DNA of 64,000 nt from Hyphomicrobiales bacterium (GCA_021775475.1 JAJFHS010000071.1:1-64000); one strand, 5' to 3'. Positions 43,648-52,955 are shown, counted from the stretch's first letter. Numbers and translations: made by a program. Notes: generated by a model not told the origin, from the letters alone.

Positions 43648-44278
43648 ACCAGCGCTGATCGCCTTAGGCTTATTTGCCGTTATAGCCACGCCTGTTGTTG
43701 CTGGAAAACTTGGAATTGGCCGCGAAGCGACACCGGCGGAAATCAAAGGCTGGGATATAGATGTGCGCCCCGATGGCCAGGGTTTACCGGAAGGAAAAGG
43801 CACAGTTGAAACAGGTGAAGAGCTGTTTCAGGAAAAATGTGCTGCCTGTCACGGAGAATTCGCTGAAGGTGTTGACCGCTGGCCGGTATTGGCCGGGGGG
43901 CAGGATACACTTGATTCAGATCGTCCGGTAAAAACCGTTGGCTCGTATTGGCCTTATCTTTCAACAGCCTACGACTATATTTTTCGCGCCATGCCGTTTG
44001 GCGATGCCCAGTCTTTAAGTCCTGATGAGGTCTATGCTTTGTTGGCCTATATTCTTAATATGAATGATCTGGTCGATGATGATTTTGAATTGTCAAAATC
44101 AAACTTCCTGACTGTACGCCTGCCCAACGAGAAAAATTTCATTGACGACCCCCGGCCCGATACGCCAATCTTGGCGCAGAAAAAGCCGTGCATGGAAAAT
44201 TGTAAGACTACAGTCGAGATAACAGGCCGGGCGAGGATTGTTGATGTCACACCCGACGGAGAAAAAGGCTCAAACTAG
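43631..44278 (+). CDS. soxD: Short single-haem SoxD cytochrome
   Basis: A 215-residue periplasmic cytochrome c with a signal peptide (FLKPALIALGLFAVIATP) and one haem motif, C70-A-A-C-H74, in the SoxD-type N-terminal domain (GREATPAEIKGWDIDVRPDG). The C-terminal part (KKPCMENCK and following) has a pair of cysteines but no second CxxCH. Paracoccus SoxD is about 380 residues with two haems, so this is the shorter monohaem type, which probably still takes electrons from SoxC. It overlaps soxC by 17 bp and soxF by 35 bp. Confidence 0.88.
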   Translation: MLKFLKPALIALGLFAVIATPVVAGKLGIGREATPAEIKGWDIDVRPDGQGLPEGKGTVETGEELFQEKCAACHGEFAEGVDRWPVLAGGQDTLDSDRPVKTVGSYWPYLSTAYDYIFRAMPFGDAQSLSPDEVYALLAYILNMNDLVDDDFELSKSNFLTVRLPNEKNFIDDPRPDTPILAQKKPCMENCKTTVEITGRARIVDVTPDGEKGSN

Positions 44279-45575
44279 ATCCGGGCCTGCGCTACTCAGT
44301 CCCCGGTCTAATCGACGACGCTTTTTGCAGGGGCTAACCGCAACCGGCAGTCTGTTGATGTTGTCGGCACCGGCTATTGCCCAGTCTGCCAGACCCAGGC
44401 TTGTGGTTATTGGTGGCGGCTCAGGTGGCAGTGCATTCGTTCGTGCCATACAGGCGCAAGCGCCAGATGATTTCGACATAATTGTTGTGAGCGCACAAAA
44501 AATCTACAATGCGCCCTTTGCCCTCAATGGTATCCCACAACAAAAATCAGGTCCGTGCAGCACCGCTACAATTGATCTTGTCAGCACCTTTGAACGCCGC
44601 GGAGTAAAGGTAGTGATTGGCCGGGTTGAGCGCATTGATATCGATAAAAAAACCATAGATATTGCCGGCAGTGAAACGCCCCTTATCTATGATGCCTTGA
44701 TTGCAGCTCCTGGTGTCGGGTTGAAATGGGAGGCTTTTGGTCTCGAAGGAACCCCTGATTCAACTGCAATCTGGACATCGGATGCAAGTTGTCAGGACTT
44801 CCTTGCCATGTTGCAGAAAGTGCCGATGGGTGGATTGTTCGCACTGGTCGCTCCCGCTGGGCACAATCGCTGCCCGCCAGCGGTTTATGAGCGCGCTTGT
44901 CGCGCTGCGCGCTGGTTTAAAGAATTTAATACGTCAGCCAAAATCCTGATTATTGATGAAAAAGACGAATATCCAATGCAGGCGATGTTTGAAGAAGCCT
45001 ATGTGGATTATTATGAGGATATGATTGAATGGATTCCGCGCGATTTTCATGGCGGCGTTCAATCGATCGATCTGAAAAGCGGCAAAATACAGACTGAGTC
45101 GGATGTTTTCGAACTTGACGTGGTCAATGTAATCCCACCCCAAAAAGCCCCTGATTTTCTCACCATTACCGGCATGGCGGCAGAAGATGGATATTGCCGG
45201 ATACGCACACCTTCGATGCAATCGGCTATTGCTGACGATGTCTATGTCATCGGGGACGCATCAGCGGCAGATGAATTATCCAAATCAGCCGTATCTGCGG
45301 TGGTGGAAGCCAGGTTGGCGGCAGTGGATATTATCACCCGGTTTGCCAAATCACCGCCAGAAGGCAAGGTTGATCTTGCCGACAATTGCTGGACCCTTGT
45401 TGCCCCGGATGATGCAATCTCTCTTGGTGGAATATATAGCGCCACAGGTAGTAAATTTGCTTCGGACGAACGCTTCATGAGCACGGTTGGCGATCAGGCA
45501 GATATGAGAAAAGCAAATGCTGAAAAAGCCGCAAAGTGGTCAGGCTCACTATTACAGTCACTTTATGGCAGTTGA
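44244..45575 (+). CDS. soxF: FCSD-type flavoprotein SoxF
   Basis: A 443-residue periplasmic FAD protein with a Tat signal (SNRRRFLQGLTATGS), a dinucleotide fold (VVIGGGSGGSAF, near 54-66) and the cysteines of the redox-active pair in NRCPPAVYERA and GYCRIR, as in flavocytochrome c sulfide dehydrogenase. SoxF raises thiosulfate oxidation by reactivating the Sox proteins; its usual haem partner SoxE is not in the window, so the monohaem SoxD or another cytochrome may serve. The ATG at 44244 follows GAGGA. Its 3' end overlaps the convergent phosphodiesterase gene by 18 bp. Confidence 0.88.
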   Translation: MSHPTEKKAQTRSGPALLSPRSNRRRFLQGLTATGSLLMLSAPAIAQSARPRLVVIGGGSGGSAFVRAIQAQAPDDFDIIVVSAQKIYNAPFALNGIPQQKSGPCSTATIDLVSTFERRGVKVVIGRVERIDIDKKTIDIAGSETPLIYDALIAAPGVGLKWEAFGLEGTPDSTAIWTSDASCQDFLAMLQKVPMGGLFALVAPAGHNRCPPAVYERACRAARWFKEFNTSAKILIIDEKDEYPMQAMFEEAYVDYYEDMIEWIPRDFHGGVQSIDLKSGKIQTESDVFELDVVNVIPPQKAPDFLTITGMAAEDGYCRIRTPSMQSAIADDVYVIGDASAADELSKSAVSAVVEARLAAVDIITRFAKSPPEGKVDLADNCWTLVAPDDAISLGGIYSATGSKFASDERFMSTVGDQADMRKANAEKAAKWSGSLLQSLYGS

Positions 45576-47048
45576 ATTCGGTTGTGTTGTCCAGGCGCGG
45601 TCGAGATAGCGGGTTGAGCCCATTTTAGTTAAAGTCAGATGGGTAACAGCGCCGTTTTTATTGTTCGATGACAGGGTGTGTTCCATCGGCTTTTCTGCGC
45701 TGGGGTTTTGCGGGTTGCGCAAGGCCTCAAACAGGATGCGGCCATCAACTTCTTCACTGATATCATGATCAAACAGCTGCAAGATTGTTGGCGTAATATC
45801 TATGTTGCCTGCGGGCAGATCAATGATGGAATTCTCGCCAAAGCTGGCTCCTGACAGGGCAAGGAAATTGTGTAACTCATAGCGCGAAAGCCCGCCGTGA
45901 CAGCCACCGCCAATGGGGTAGCTGGCATCATGCAAGGTTTCACCGACAATTCCCCAGGTGTTTTTATCATCGCCATGATGACAGACAAAGCTGATGTCGG
46001 GAGCGCGGGAGTGGGCGATGGCGACATCTTCATGTTTCAATGTTCCAGCGATGCCTTCGGCTGTGAAAACAGGTCCGCACCAGCTTTGCTGTTGCAGCCA
46101 GATTACAAGCTCTTGCAATAATCCGGCATCAGGCCGGGTAAGCCAGACACCACCGGCATTGTCGATAATTGCCACACCGCTGCTGTCATTTTGCGGGTTG
46201 GCGTCAATAGCAAAACCTGCTGCCTTAAATCTGGCGGCGATATCCAGCGGTTCACCCTTGAGGCTGATTTGGCCGTGGTCGGACAGGGTGATAATCTGTA
46301 AACCGCCAGAGTCTATCTGCTGCTTTTGCCGTTCAAGTATGCGGCCAAATTCTTCATCCACATGGCGAATGGCCTTCAGCGCTCCGTCCGAGCCAATGCC
46401 GATATGATGAAAGCTCTCATCAGGCTCGCTCAACCACAACAACATGACATCAGGCATGATCTGCGTTTCGATGAAATCGAGGTAGCAGTCTACCCCATAG
46501 CTTACCCATTTGAGGGCGGGAAGCTGATACTCCGGTATCGGGCCAATGGTTTCGATTATGTTTTCGATAACCCCTTCAGGGCTGGCGGCATCTGGCCGGT
46601 GCAAGGACAGGCGGAAGCTGCCGGTTAACTCAGCATCATGATTGATCAGCCGGGCACCGCCGGGGGTGCCGGTGGAAATAGTGGCAAAGGATTTTCCAAG
46701 CTGCGCCAGTCTTTGCCCCAATGTGGGCCGGTGAAGCAGGTTTCCCCCCACGCGTGCAAAGGCTGCTTTGAGTTCATCTTCGTCGCCGGTATTGAATATT
46801 TTTGCCGGGCTGGCTTCGGGCTCCATGAACTTATTGGCGACAAGCCCGTGTGCACCTGGATAACACCCGGTGATGACGGCGGATTGATTGACGCGGGTTT
46901 CGGTGGGGAAGGTGGAATGGCTGTTGGTGTACCTGACGCCGCGATTGGCAAACTCCGTTAGATTTGGCATTAACTCAGGTGTGACAAACTCCGGCCGCAA
47001 AGCATCAAAGACCACCACCAAAACGCGAATGTTTTCAGGGCCGGGCAT
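45558..47048 (-). CDS. Nucleotide pyrophosphatase/phosphodiesterase-family protein
   Basis: A 496-residue alkaline-phosphatase-superfamily enzyme. Zinc-binding and nucleophile motifs are VVVFDALRP, TNSHSTFPTETRVNQSAVIT with the nucleophilic Thr, SEPDESFHHIG, LSDHGQISL and CHGGLSRYELHNFL. No signal peptide is seen. Substrates may be nucleotide or phosphate diesters; not determined. It overlaps the second agmatinase-family gene by 14 bp upstream, so the two are co-translated and perhaps share a pathway. Its 3' end is antisense to soxF. Confidence 0.8.
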   Translation of the reverse strand: MPGPENIRVLVVVFDALRPEFVTPELMPNLTEFANRGVRYTNSHSTFPTETRVNQSAVITGCYPGAHGLVANKFMEPEASPAKIFNTGDEDELKAAFARVGGNLLHRPTLGQRLAQLGKSFATISTGTPGGARLINHDAELTGSFRLSLHRPDAASPEGVIENIIETIGPIPEYQLPALKWVSYGVDCYLDFIETQIMPDVMLLWLSEPDESFHHIGIGSDGALKAIRHVDEEFGRILERQKQQIDSGGLQIITLSDHGQISLKGEPLDIAARFKAAGFAIDANPQNDSSGVAIIDNAGGVWLTRPDAGLLQELVIWLQQQSWCGPVFTAEGIAGTLKHEDVAIAHSRAPDISFVCHHGDDKNTWGIVGETLHDASYPIGGGCHGGLSRYELHNFLALSGASFGENSIIDLPAGNIDITPTILQLFDHDISEEVDGRILFEALRNPQNPSAEKPMEHTLSSNNKNGAVTHLTLTKMGSTRYLDRAWTTQPNSTAIK

Positions 47049-47991
47049 GCATGATGCGCCCGATTGTGTTCATCAGGATTTGTGCTGCCAGAATGGCTGT
47101 CGTGCCGGTATGGTCGTAATCCGGGGCAACTTCTACCAGATCAATGCCAACGATGGTGCCTTGTTTAGCCAGACCGGCAAGAAGTTCCAGTCCCTCGTAA
47201 TAGAGAAAGCCGCCGTGGCTGGGGGTGCCGGTGCCCGGTGCGATTGAGGGATCAAAGCCGTCAATATCTATTGAGATGTAATAGCGTACGCCCGATGGTA
47301 TGCGGGCCAGCACCTGTTCGACGCCAAGTTTTCGAAACTGGCGCACGGACATGATGTCAGAGCCCATGGCGCGGGCATCCTCATAACCTTGTTTGGCGGT
47401 GGAGGAGACATTGCGAATGCCGATCTGGCTCAAGCCGGTCACATAGTCTTTTTCAGCTGCCCGGCGCATGGGATTGCCGTGGCCAAAGCGCACTCCATGA
47501 CGCTCGTCAACAAAATCAAGATGGGCATCAATCTGTACCAGATGAATTGGATCCTCGTCCTCAAAGGCATTGATGCAGGGGATGTTGATCGAATGATCCC
47601 CGCCCAGAACAATCGGCAACGCACGGGCTTTGAGAATTTGCCTGACGCCGTATTCGATATTTGCATGGCTTTTGATGGTGTCGGTGTGGACGATGTCAGC
47701 GTCGCCAATATCGACGATCCTGACTTTGTCGGCAGGCAGGTAGGTAACATCATCTTCGTGGTCATAGGCCCCACCATGGCCAAAGGAAAACAGGGTGGAG
47801 GCTTCGCGGATGGCACGCGGGCCAAATCTTGCCCCGGCGCGCCACTGGGTACCAAAATCATACGGTGCACCCAAAATGGCGACATCGGCATCAATAGACT
47901 GCCAGTCCTGCACATAAGGATTTTTGCCAAAGGTGGCGATGCCGACAAAGGGTAAATCCAGTCTGCCCTGTTCGTATCCCGCTTTATCCAT
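47035..47991 (-). CDS. Second agmatinase/ureohydrolase-family protein
   Basis: A 318-residue binuclear manganese hydrolase with VLGGDHSINIP, IDAHLDFVDERHG and SIDIDGFDPSIAPGTGTP. It differs from the SpeB-like protein at 24581-25552, for example in HGVRFGHGNPMRR, and is closer to the guanidino-acid/agmatinase side of the family. The true substrate is unknown. It lies upstream of a phosphodiesterase gene with 14-bp overlap, a pairing I do not recognise. A start GAAAGAGA-ATG fits. Confidence 0.78.
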   Translation of the reverse strand: MDKAGYEQGRLDLPFVGIATFGKNPYVQDWQSIDADVAILGAPYDFGTQWRAGARFGPRAIREASTLFSFGHGGAYDHEDDVTYLPADKVRIVDIGDADIVHTDTIKSHANIEYGVRQILKARALPIVLGGDHSINIPCINAFEDEDPIHLVQIDAHLDFVDERHGVRFGHGNPMRRAAEKDYVTGLSQIGIRNVSSTAKQGYEDARAMGSDIMSVRQFRKLGVEQVLARIPSGVRYYISIDIDGFDPSIAPGTGTPSHGGFLYYEGLELLAGLAKQGTIVGIDLVEVAPDYDHTGTTAILAAQILMNTIGRIMHARP

Positions 47992-48077
47992 TCTCTTTTC
48001 CTTATGTGTTAGGTCTTAAAGCGCAATGCTACCTGCATTATTGTTATTTTCAAGCACCTCTTGTAGATTTGCGTACT

Positions 48078-48491
48078 ATGGAATTTGATAATCTCGATGT
48101 AGTGGCGGTTTTCAACACCTATGACGAAGGGGTGCGCGAAAAACTGCTTGGTTTGCGTCAGCTGATTTTTGCCACAGCGGCTGAAACCAAAGGTGTCGGT
48201 GAGCTTGAAGAAACTCTCAAATGGGGACAGCCAAGCTATCTCACGCGTGCGCCAAAAAGCGGCAGCACCATTCGTATTGATGCGAAAAAATCCGTGCCCG
48301 GCCAGTATGTCATGTATTTCCATTGCCAGACAACGTTGGTGGAAACCTTCCGCCAAATTTACCCCCTTGAGCTGGCATATGAAGGTAACCGGGCAATTGT
48401 ATTTAATGTAAATGAGAAAGTTGCCGAAAAACCATTGCAACACTGCATCGCACTGGCGTTGACATATCATCTCAATAAGACCAGAAATTAA
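48078..48491 (+). CDS. DUF1801-like small protein
   Basis: A 137-residue soluble protein with a KWGQPSYLTRAPKSG segment, then an Arg-Ile core and a hydrophobic C-terminal half, the layout of DUF1801 (YdhG-like) proteins. Function unknown for the family. The ATG at 48078 is chosen because it starts the conserved region; the longer frame from 48006 begins with unlikely residues. The gene ends 3 bp before hutH, so both are probably one transcript. Confidence 0.65.
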   Translation: MEFDNLDVVAVFNTYDEGVREKLLGLRQLIFATAAETKGVGELEETLKWGQPSYLTRAPKSGSTIRIDAKKSVPGQYVMYFHCQTTLVETFRQIYPLELAYEGNRAIVFNVNEKVAEKPLQHCIALALTYHLNKTRN

Positions 48492-48494
48492 TCC

Positions 48495-50027
48495 ATGACA
48501 CTTACACTTCACCCGCAACACACCAGCTTAGATGATCTGGCACAGATTTACTGGCATGAAGCTGCAGCCGTTTTAGCGCGTGAAGCGCGGCCAAAGGTCG
48601 AGGAGGCGGCTGAGCGCATTGCAGCGGCAGTGGCGGGAGAGGCGGCTGTTTACGGGGTCAACACCGGCTTTGGCAAACTGGCAAATGTCAAAATAGCCAG
48701 AGAGGATACGTCAACGCTGCAACGCAACCTGATTTTATCCCATTGTTGCGGTGTGGGTGATCCGGTTGAACGCCCTATTGTACGGTTGATGATGGCGCTT
48801 AAATTATTGTCTCTTGGCCGCGGTGCATCAGGTGTGTGCTGGTCAATAATTATTCTGCTTGAGGATATGATGCGCACCGGCGTTATTCCGGTGATACCGG
48901 CGCAAGGCTCGGTAGGGGCATCGGGAGATCTGGCACCCCTGGCTCATATGGCGGCGGTTATGATCGGTGAAGGGCGGGCAGAATTTGGTGGTGAGATTAT
49001 GCCCGGTGCAAAGGCGTTGGAAAAAGCCGGATTAAAGCCGGTTGAACTTGGCGCCAAGGAGGGTCTCGCGCTCATTAACGGCACCCAGTTTTCCTGTGCG
49101 TATGCTCTTGCCGGATTGTTTTCAGCCTGGCGCAGTGCGTGTTCGTCTTTGGTAACGAGTGCCTTGTCTACAGATGCGATCATGGGATCAACGCAACCGT
49201 TGCAGCCGGAGATACATGCGCTGCGCGGTCATCAGGGACAGATTGAAGCGGCACAAACCATGCGCGCTTATATGGCAGGTTCGCAAATCCGCGAAAGCCA
49301 CCGCGATGGGGATGCCCGCGTACAAGATCCCTATTGTATACGGTGTCAGCCCCAGGTAACGGGGGCGGCGATGGATTTGCTGCGGCAGGTGGCGCGTACG
49401 TTAGAGATTGAAGCCAATGCAGCCACTGACAATCCTTTGGTGCTAGTTGAGGCCAATCTGATTGTTTCAGGCGGTAATTTTCATGGCGAACCCGTGGCCT
49501 TTGCCGCTGATATTATGGCGTTGGCGATAGCCGAAATCGGTTCCATCGCCCAGCGGCGCATAGCCTTGATGGTGGACCCGACACTGTCTTTTGATCTGCC
49601 GCCGTTCCTGACTCCGGAGCCGGGTCTGAATTCCGGCTTTATGATTGCTGAAGTGACCACAGCGGCATTGATGAGTGAAAACAAGCATCTTGCCAATCCG
49701 TGCTCAACCGACAGCACACCTACGTCTGCCAATCAGGAAGACCACGTTTCCATGGCCGCACACGCTGCCCGGCGTTTGGTGGTTATGAATGATAATCTTG
49801 TGCGTATACTGGGTGTTGAGTTGTTGTGTGCAGCTCAGGGGATTGAAATGCGGGCACCGCTGGTAACGAGTGTCACTTTAAGCAATGTTGTAAAAAACCT
49901 GCGCGAAAAAATACCGGCACTGAAACAGGACCGTTACCTTGCCGATGATCTTGAAATTGCTGCGCAAATTTTGAAAAGTGGCGATCTCTTGCGCTCTACC
50001 GGTATGACCAGCCCGGTTTTAAAGTAG
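48495..50027 (+). CDS. hutH: Histidine ammonia-lyase
   Basis: A 510-residue cytoplasmic enzyme that converts histidine to urocanate and ammonia. The MIO prosthetic group forms from the Ala-Ser-Gly in [15 protein letters not shown] (near residue 143). Other family segments are [14 protein letters not shown] at the substrate site and [14 protein letters not shown]. Length is typical. No other hut gene is in the window, so it is either isolated or part of a set elsewhere. It follows the DUF1801-like gene directly. Confidence 0.95.
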   Translation: MTLTLHPQHTSLDDLAQIYWHEAAAVLAREARPKVEEAAERIAAAVAGEAAVYGVNTGFGKLANVKIAREDTSTLQRNLILSHCCGVGDPVERPIVRLMMALKLLSLGRGASGVCWSIIILLEDMMRTGVIPVIPAQGSVGASGDLAPLAHMAAVMIGEGRAEFGGEIMPGAKALEKAGLKPVELGAKEGLALINGTQFSCAYALAGLFSAWRSACSSLVTSALSTDAIMGSTQPLQPEIHALRGHQGQIEAAQTMRAYMAGSQIRESHRDGDARVQDPYCIRCQPQVTGAAMDLLRQVARTLEIEANAATDNPLVLVEANLIVSGGNFHGEPVAFAADIMALAIAEIGSIAQRRIALMVDPTLSFDLPPFLTPEPGLNSGFMIAEVTTAALMSENKHLANPCSTDSTPTSANQEDHVSMAAHAARRLVVMNDNLVRILGVELLCAAQGIEMRAPLVTSVTLSNVVKNLREKIPALKQDRYLADDLEIAAQILKSGDLLRSTGMTSPVLK

Positions 50028-50101
50028 CCATCAGCCAAAACTAAAGGTTCAGGCAACAATCCCGACCAAGCTCAGCCTACCTGATTTTCACAATCAATAT
50101 T

Positions 50102-50115
50102 TTGACCTGAATCAA
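50102..50115 (+). promoter_or_regulatory. FNR-type box upstream of the hemerythrin gene
   Basis: TTGAC-CTGA-ATCAA matches the FNR-family consensus except for one base. A TATGCT -10-like element lies at 50133-50138, so a class II promoter with a start near 50147 is plausible. It implies low-oxygen or nitric-oxide control of the hemerythrin gene. Confidence 0.6.
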
Positions 50116-50225
50116 AACCGCACAGGAATTCTTATGCTAGTTTTCCTCCGGCTTATGGGGAAAACAACTGTCTTTAACACTAACATTGGCGAAAAATAAT
50201 ACGCCAGGCTGGAGGTCGATTTCAT

Positions 50226-50798
50226 ATGAAACAATCACAAAAAACTGAATCCGGGGATCCATTGGATTTGATGCTCATTGAACATGGTCTGCATCAGGAT
50301 TTATGTGATTTGCTCGAGGAAATAGCGGACAGTTTGCCTAACCGCGTTGATGGGAAGAAAGCGCGCCAGGCAGCGGATGCCTTGAAAAATGATTTGCCGT
50401 TGCATCACCGTATTGAAGAAGAAGCCCTGTTTCCGCTGTTGGTGAAATATGCCGATGATGAGGACAATGTTGACGAAATCGTCGCGCGTCTTAATGATGA
50501 GCATGTGGTTGATGAAAGTTTTGCCGAGGAACTTGTAGAGGTTCTCGAAAATCTCGCCCGGGGAAACTCACTCGAAGATGCCAATATGTTTGGCTATATG
50601 CTGCGCGGGTTTTTTGAAAACTACCGCCGCCACATCATGTGGGAAAACAGTGTTGTTCTGCCACTGGCACGTCGCCGGTTTCCCGCCGATGGTTTGCGCG
50701 AATTGTCATCGCTTATTGCCGAATTGCAAGCCGGACCCATTGATCAGGGTGTCGAGACGCCTGCCTGCAATGGTGAATGCGAAGACTGCAAGACGTAA
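50226..50798 (+). CDS. Hemerythrin-domain protein
   Basis: A 190-residue cytoplasmic four-helix-bundle protein with a di-iron site formed by H20, H23, H60, H61, E65, H93, H136 and E140 (HGLHQDL, LHHRIEEEAL, DEHVVDE, RRHIMWEN). It ends in a Cys motif, CNGECEDC, which may bind a metal or be redox active. Such proteins bind oxygen or nitric oxide, or repair iron centres (YtfE/Ric-like). The FNR-like box upstream suggests anaerobic or NO-linked use alongside nitrate respiration. Confidence 0.82.
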   Translation: MKQSQKTESGDPLDLMLIEHGLHQDLCDLLEEIADSLPNRVDGKKARQAADALKNDLPLHHRIEEEALFPLLVKYADDEDNVDEIVARLNDEHVVDESFAEELVEVLENLARGNSLEDANMFGYMLRGFFENYRRHIMWENSVVLPLARRRFPADGLRELSSLIAELQAGPIDQGVETPACNGECEDCKT

Positions 50799-50839
50799 CA
50801 AAGTTTTCTGAAGTAATTTATTAAAAGCCTGACCGGAAA

Positions 50840-50905
50840 AGTGTGAATGCCTGCAATGCTAGGGAAAGAGCTTCTATCCTGGGGCAAGCACTGCAGGCAA
50901 ACACT
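50840..50905. other. Long intergenic hairpin
   Basis: Within the 331-bp gap after the hemerythrin gene, AGTGT..TGCCTGCA..GCT (50840-50860) can pair with AGC..TGCAGGCA..ACACT (50887-50905), with an inner loop of about 26 bases. There is no downstream T-run, so it is not a simple terminator; it could be part of a small RNA or an extragenic palindrome. The rest of the gap contains no coding frame I can support, only an orphan FNR box (51082-51095) and a short CGGG..CCCG hairpin at 51102-51118. Confidence 0.4.
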
Positions 50906-51081
50906 CTTCACTACAAATATGCAAATTAGTTGGTAGCCCAAATTGCAAATCTACAGCGAATTACCATCAATCGCTTTATCTACACAAAATCCTGCGGCCT
51001 TTAAGGCGAGCTGTTGGGCAGCAAAAGCCACAAATTCCGCATGACGGTTCCTGAAAGATAATCGATAGCAATCTGGTGGCA

Positions 51082-51095
51082 TTGATTTAGATCAA
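51082..51095. promoter_or_regulatory. Orphan perfect FNR-type box
   Basis: TTGAT-TTAG-ATCAA is a full match to the FNR-family consensus. No gene starts downstream on either strand: to the right lies the 3' end of a minus-strand transporter gene, to the left only the hairpin. It may drive an unannotated RNA, act on a distant start, or be left from a lost gene. Confidence 0.55.
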
Positions 51096-51129
51096 ATAGC
51101 GCGGGTTTCTTTATCCCGAACGAAGGATT

Positions 51130-52014
51130 TCATACAGGATTATCCCTTAGAGCCAGCAGCAATCCAGAGATGACCAGGGCGGTGCCCAGGGTGAGATAAA
51201 ATGTCAGGGTTTCGGAAAGGAATATCACACCAAAAAAGGCGCTGGTAATCGGGCTCAGGGATAGATACATCGTCACCCGTGTTGGGGACATATATTTTAA
51301 TGCCCACAACCAGCCAAAATATCCCAATGCACTGCTAATACCGATGAACAGGATCACAGCGTAACCGGTAGCACTAATGTGGACAACACCGGGCAGCCCA
51401 CCTTCGACAACAGAAATTACCAGCAAAAAACCAACTGATGTCAACATCGCCAGAGCCGCAATATTTTGTGCTGGATAGATTTGGAGATAAGGGCGGTAAC
51501 AAATACTGCAGATTGCGCCGCAAAAGGCGCTAAGCCCTGCGGCGATAAAGCCTATCCAGGCATCCGGGGGAGCAGAGTTCTGTAACAGAGTGTGGCCGAC
51601 AACGATGGTGATCCCGGATATTGTCAGAAATACACCCATGGTTTTTTTCCAGGTGAGAGTTTCAACACCAAATGCCGCCGCCAGAATCATGGTCTGCAAA
51701 GGAAAAGTGGCAAACACTAATGCTGCTTGAGCGGACGAGATATAGAGAAGTGCGTGGTTTAAAAGGGCAACCAATATGCCGAATTGAAAGATGCCCAGAA
51801 CTGATATGGGTAACAGATCCCGGGTGCGAAACCATGATCTTGAAGTTATAAGCACGACGGGTGCCAGGCAGAGAAAGCCAACGCCATAACGCAACAGTGC
51901 CAATGTTACCGGTGTGGTTTGGTCAATAACATAGCGCGAGGCGACGATCGCCAATCCAACCTGAATGCCTGTCGCTGCAGCTACCATAGCAACCGTTCGC
52001 GAATGTGTGCTCAT
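51130..52014 (-). CDS. DMT/EamA-family transporter
   Basis: A 294-residue inner-membrane protein with ten helices and two EamA halves (LVASRYVIDQTTPVTLALLRYG and IGISSALGYFGWLWALKYMSP). This family exports amino acids, nucleosides or small metabolites, or takes up the same. The start overlaps the MarR-GNAT gene stop by 4 bp, so the two are co-translated. The regulator probably controls the transporter in response to its substrate, which is unknown. Confidence 0.85.
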   Translation of the reverse strand: MSTHSRTVAMVAAATGIQVGLAIVASRYVIDQTTPVTLALLRYGVGFLCLAPVVLITSRSWFRTRDLLPISVLGIFQFGILVALLNHALLYISSAQAALVFATFPLQTMILAAAFGVETLTWKKTMGVFLTISGITIVVGHTLLQNSAPPDAWIGFIAAGLSAFCGAICSICYRPYLQIYPAQNIAALAMLTSVGFLLVISVVEGGLPGVVHISATGYAVILFIGISSALGYFGWLWALKYMSPTRVTMYLSLSPITSAFFGVIFLSETLTFYLTLGTALVISGLLLALRDNPV

Positions 52015-52943
52015 TTAAGCTTGAGGGTCCAGTTTTGACCCAGGAGATCATGGCCGAAACTACGGTGAGCTTCTTCTTTAACAAGCTTGAAGCCGAGTTT
52101 TTTGTATATAGCGACTGCCGCATGCAGATTTGCCTGGGTCCACAGTGTCATCCGGGTGTATCCGGCTTGTTTTGAAAAGCGGATGCACTCTTTCACCAAA
52201 TGTATTCCAATACCGTGCCCCCACGCCACCGGCTCAACCAGTACAAGGCGCAGCTTTGCAGTTGTTTCATCAGCGCGCACTACCAAAGCCGAGCCTACAT
52301 TGCAGCCGTCTTTTTCGGCAATCCAGCAGCAATCCGAATCGGGATCGAAGTTGGAGAGGAATGTAGATACAATTTCAGCAACCAGAGCTTCGAAAGTTTC
52401 ATCCCAACCAAACTCCTCCGCATAAAAGCGACCATGTACCTGAACAATCCAACCCATGTCACCAGGTCGATGCGGGCGTATCACCAAAGGGGCGTGCGTC
52501 TTTTGAGTGTCATCGAGCAGGGTGGTAATTGTATTCATGGCTGTGACAAGCTGAAATTGCTCGTCGAATTTAAGTTTTGACAATAAATTTGCATATAGTT
52601 CAGCTGACCTGAGATTTAGAACATTGAATTTCCGGTGACCGGCAGCTGTGAGAGCAATGGTTTGGCGACGACGGTCGTGCGGGGATTGTTCACGGGAAAT
52701 AAGGTCGTGCTTTTCAAATTTCTTCAGCACCCGGCTGACGTAGCCCGCATCAAGATCGAGATCAAATGACAGATCCTTTGCCGAGGAATTGTCACGATTT
52801 GCCAATTCATAAAGTATGCGTGCTTCAGTCAGGCCGAAGCTGCTGTCATGCAACCGTTCATTCAATACGCCGGATTTTTGGGTGTAAAACCGCGTAAATG
52901 CACGAACGGCTGCAATGCGGTTATCGAAATCGGGCGTACTCAC
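52011..52943 (-). CDS. MarR-type regulator fused to a GNAT acetyltransferase
   Basis: A 310-residue two-domain protein: an N-terminal MarR winged helix (about 15-140, with LDAGYVSRVLKKFEKHDL as DNA-binding part) and a C-terminal GNAT domain (about 150-305, with RLVLVEPVAWGHGIGIHLVKEC as acetyl-CoA loop). Fusions of this kind are common and can couple sensing to metabolite acetylation. I chose the GTG at 52943 because AAGGAC lies six bases before it; the longer frame from 52988 runs through the operator. A near-perfect 31-bp palindrome overlaps its upstream region, pointing to autoregulation. Confidence 0.8.
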   Translation of the reverse strand: MSTPDFDNRIAAVRAFTRFYTQKSGVLNERLHDSSFGLTEARILYELANRDNSSAKDLSFDLDLDAGYVSRVLKKFEKHDLISREQSPHDRRRQTIALTAAGHRKFNVLNLRSAELYANLLSKLKFDEQFQLVTAMNTITTLLDDTQKTHAPLVIRPHRPGDMGWIVQVHGRFYAEEFGWDETFEALVAEIVSTFLSNFDPDSDCCWIAEKDGCNVGSALVVRADETTAKLRLVLVEPVAWGHGIGIHLVKECIRFSKQAGYTRMTLWTQANLHAAVAIYKKLGFKLVKEEAHRSFGHDLLGQNWTLKLK

Positions 52944-52955
52944 ATTCAAGTCCTT

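Noticed and set aside
48495-50027. hutH as part of a hut operon
   Set aside because: No hutU, hutI, hutG or hutC homologue is adjacent; the nearby agmatinase-family protein lacks evidence of formiminoglutamase activity.
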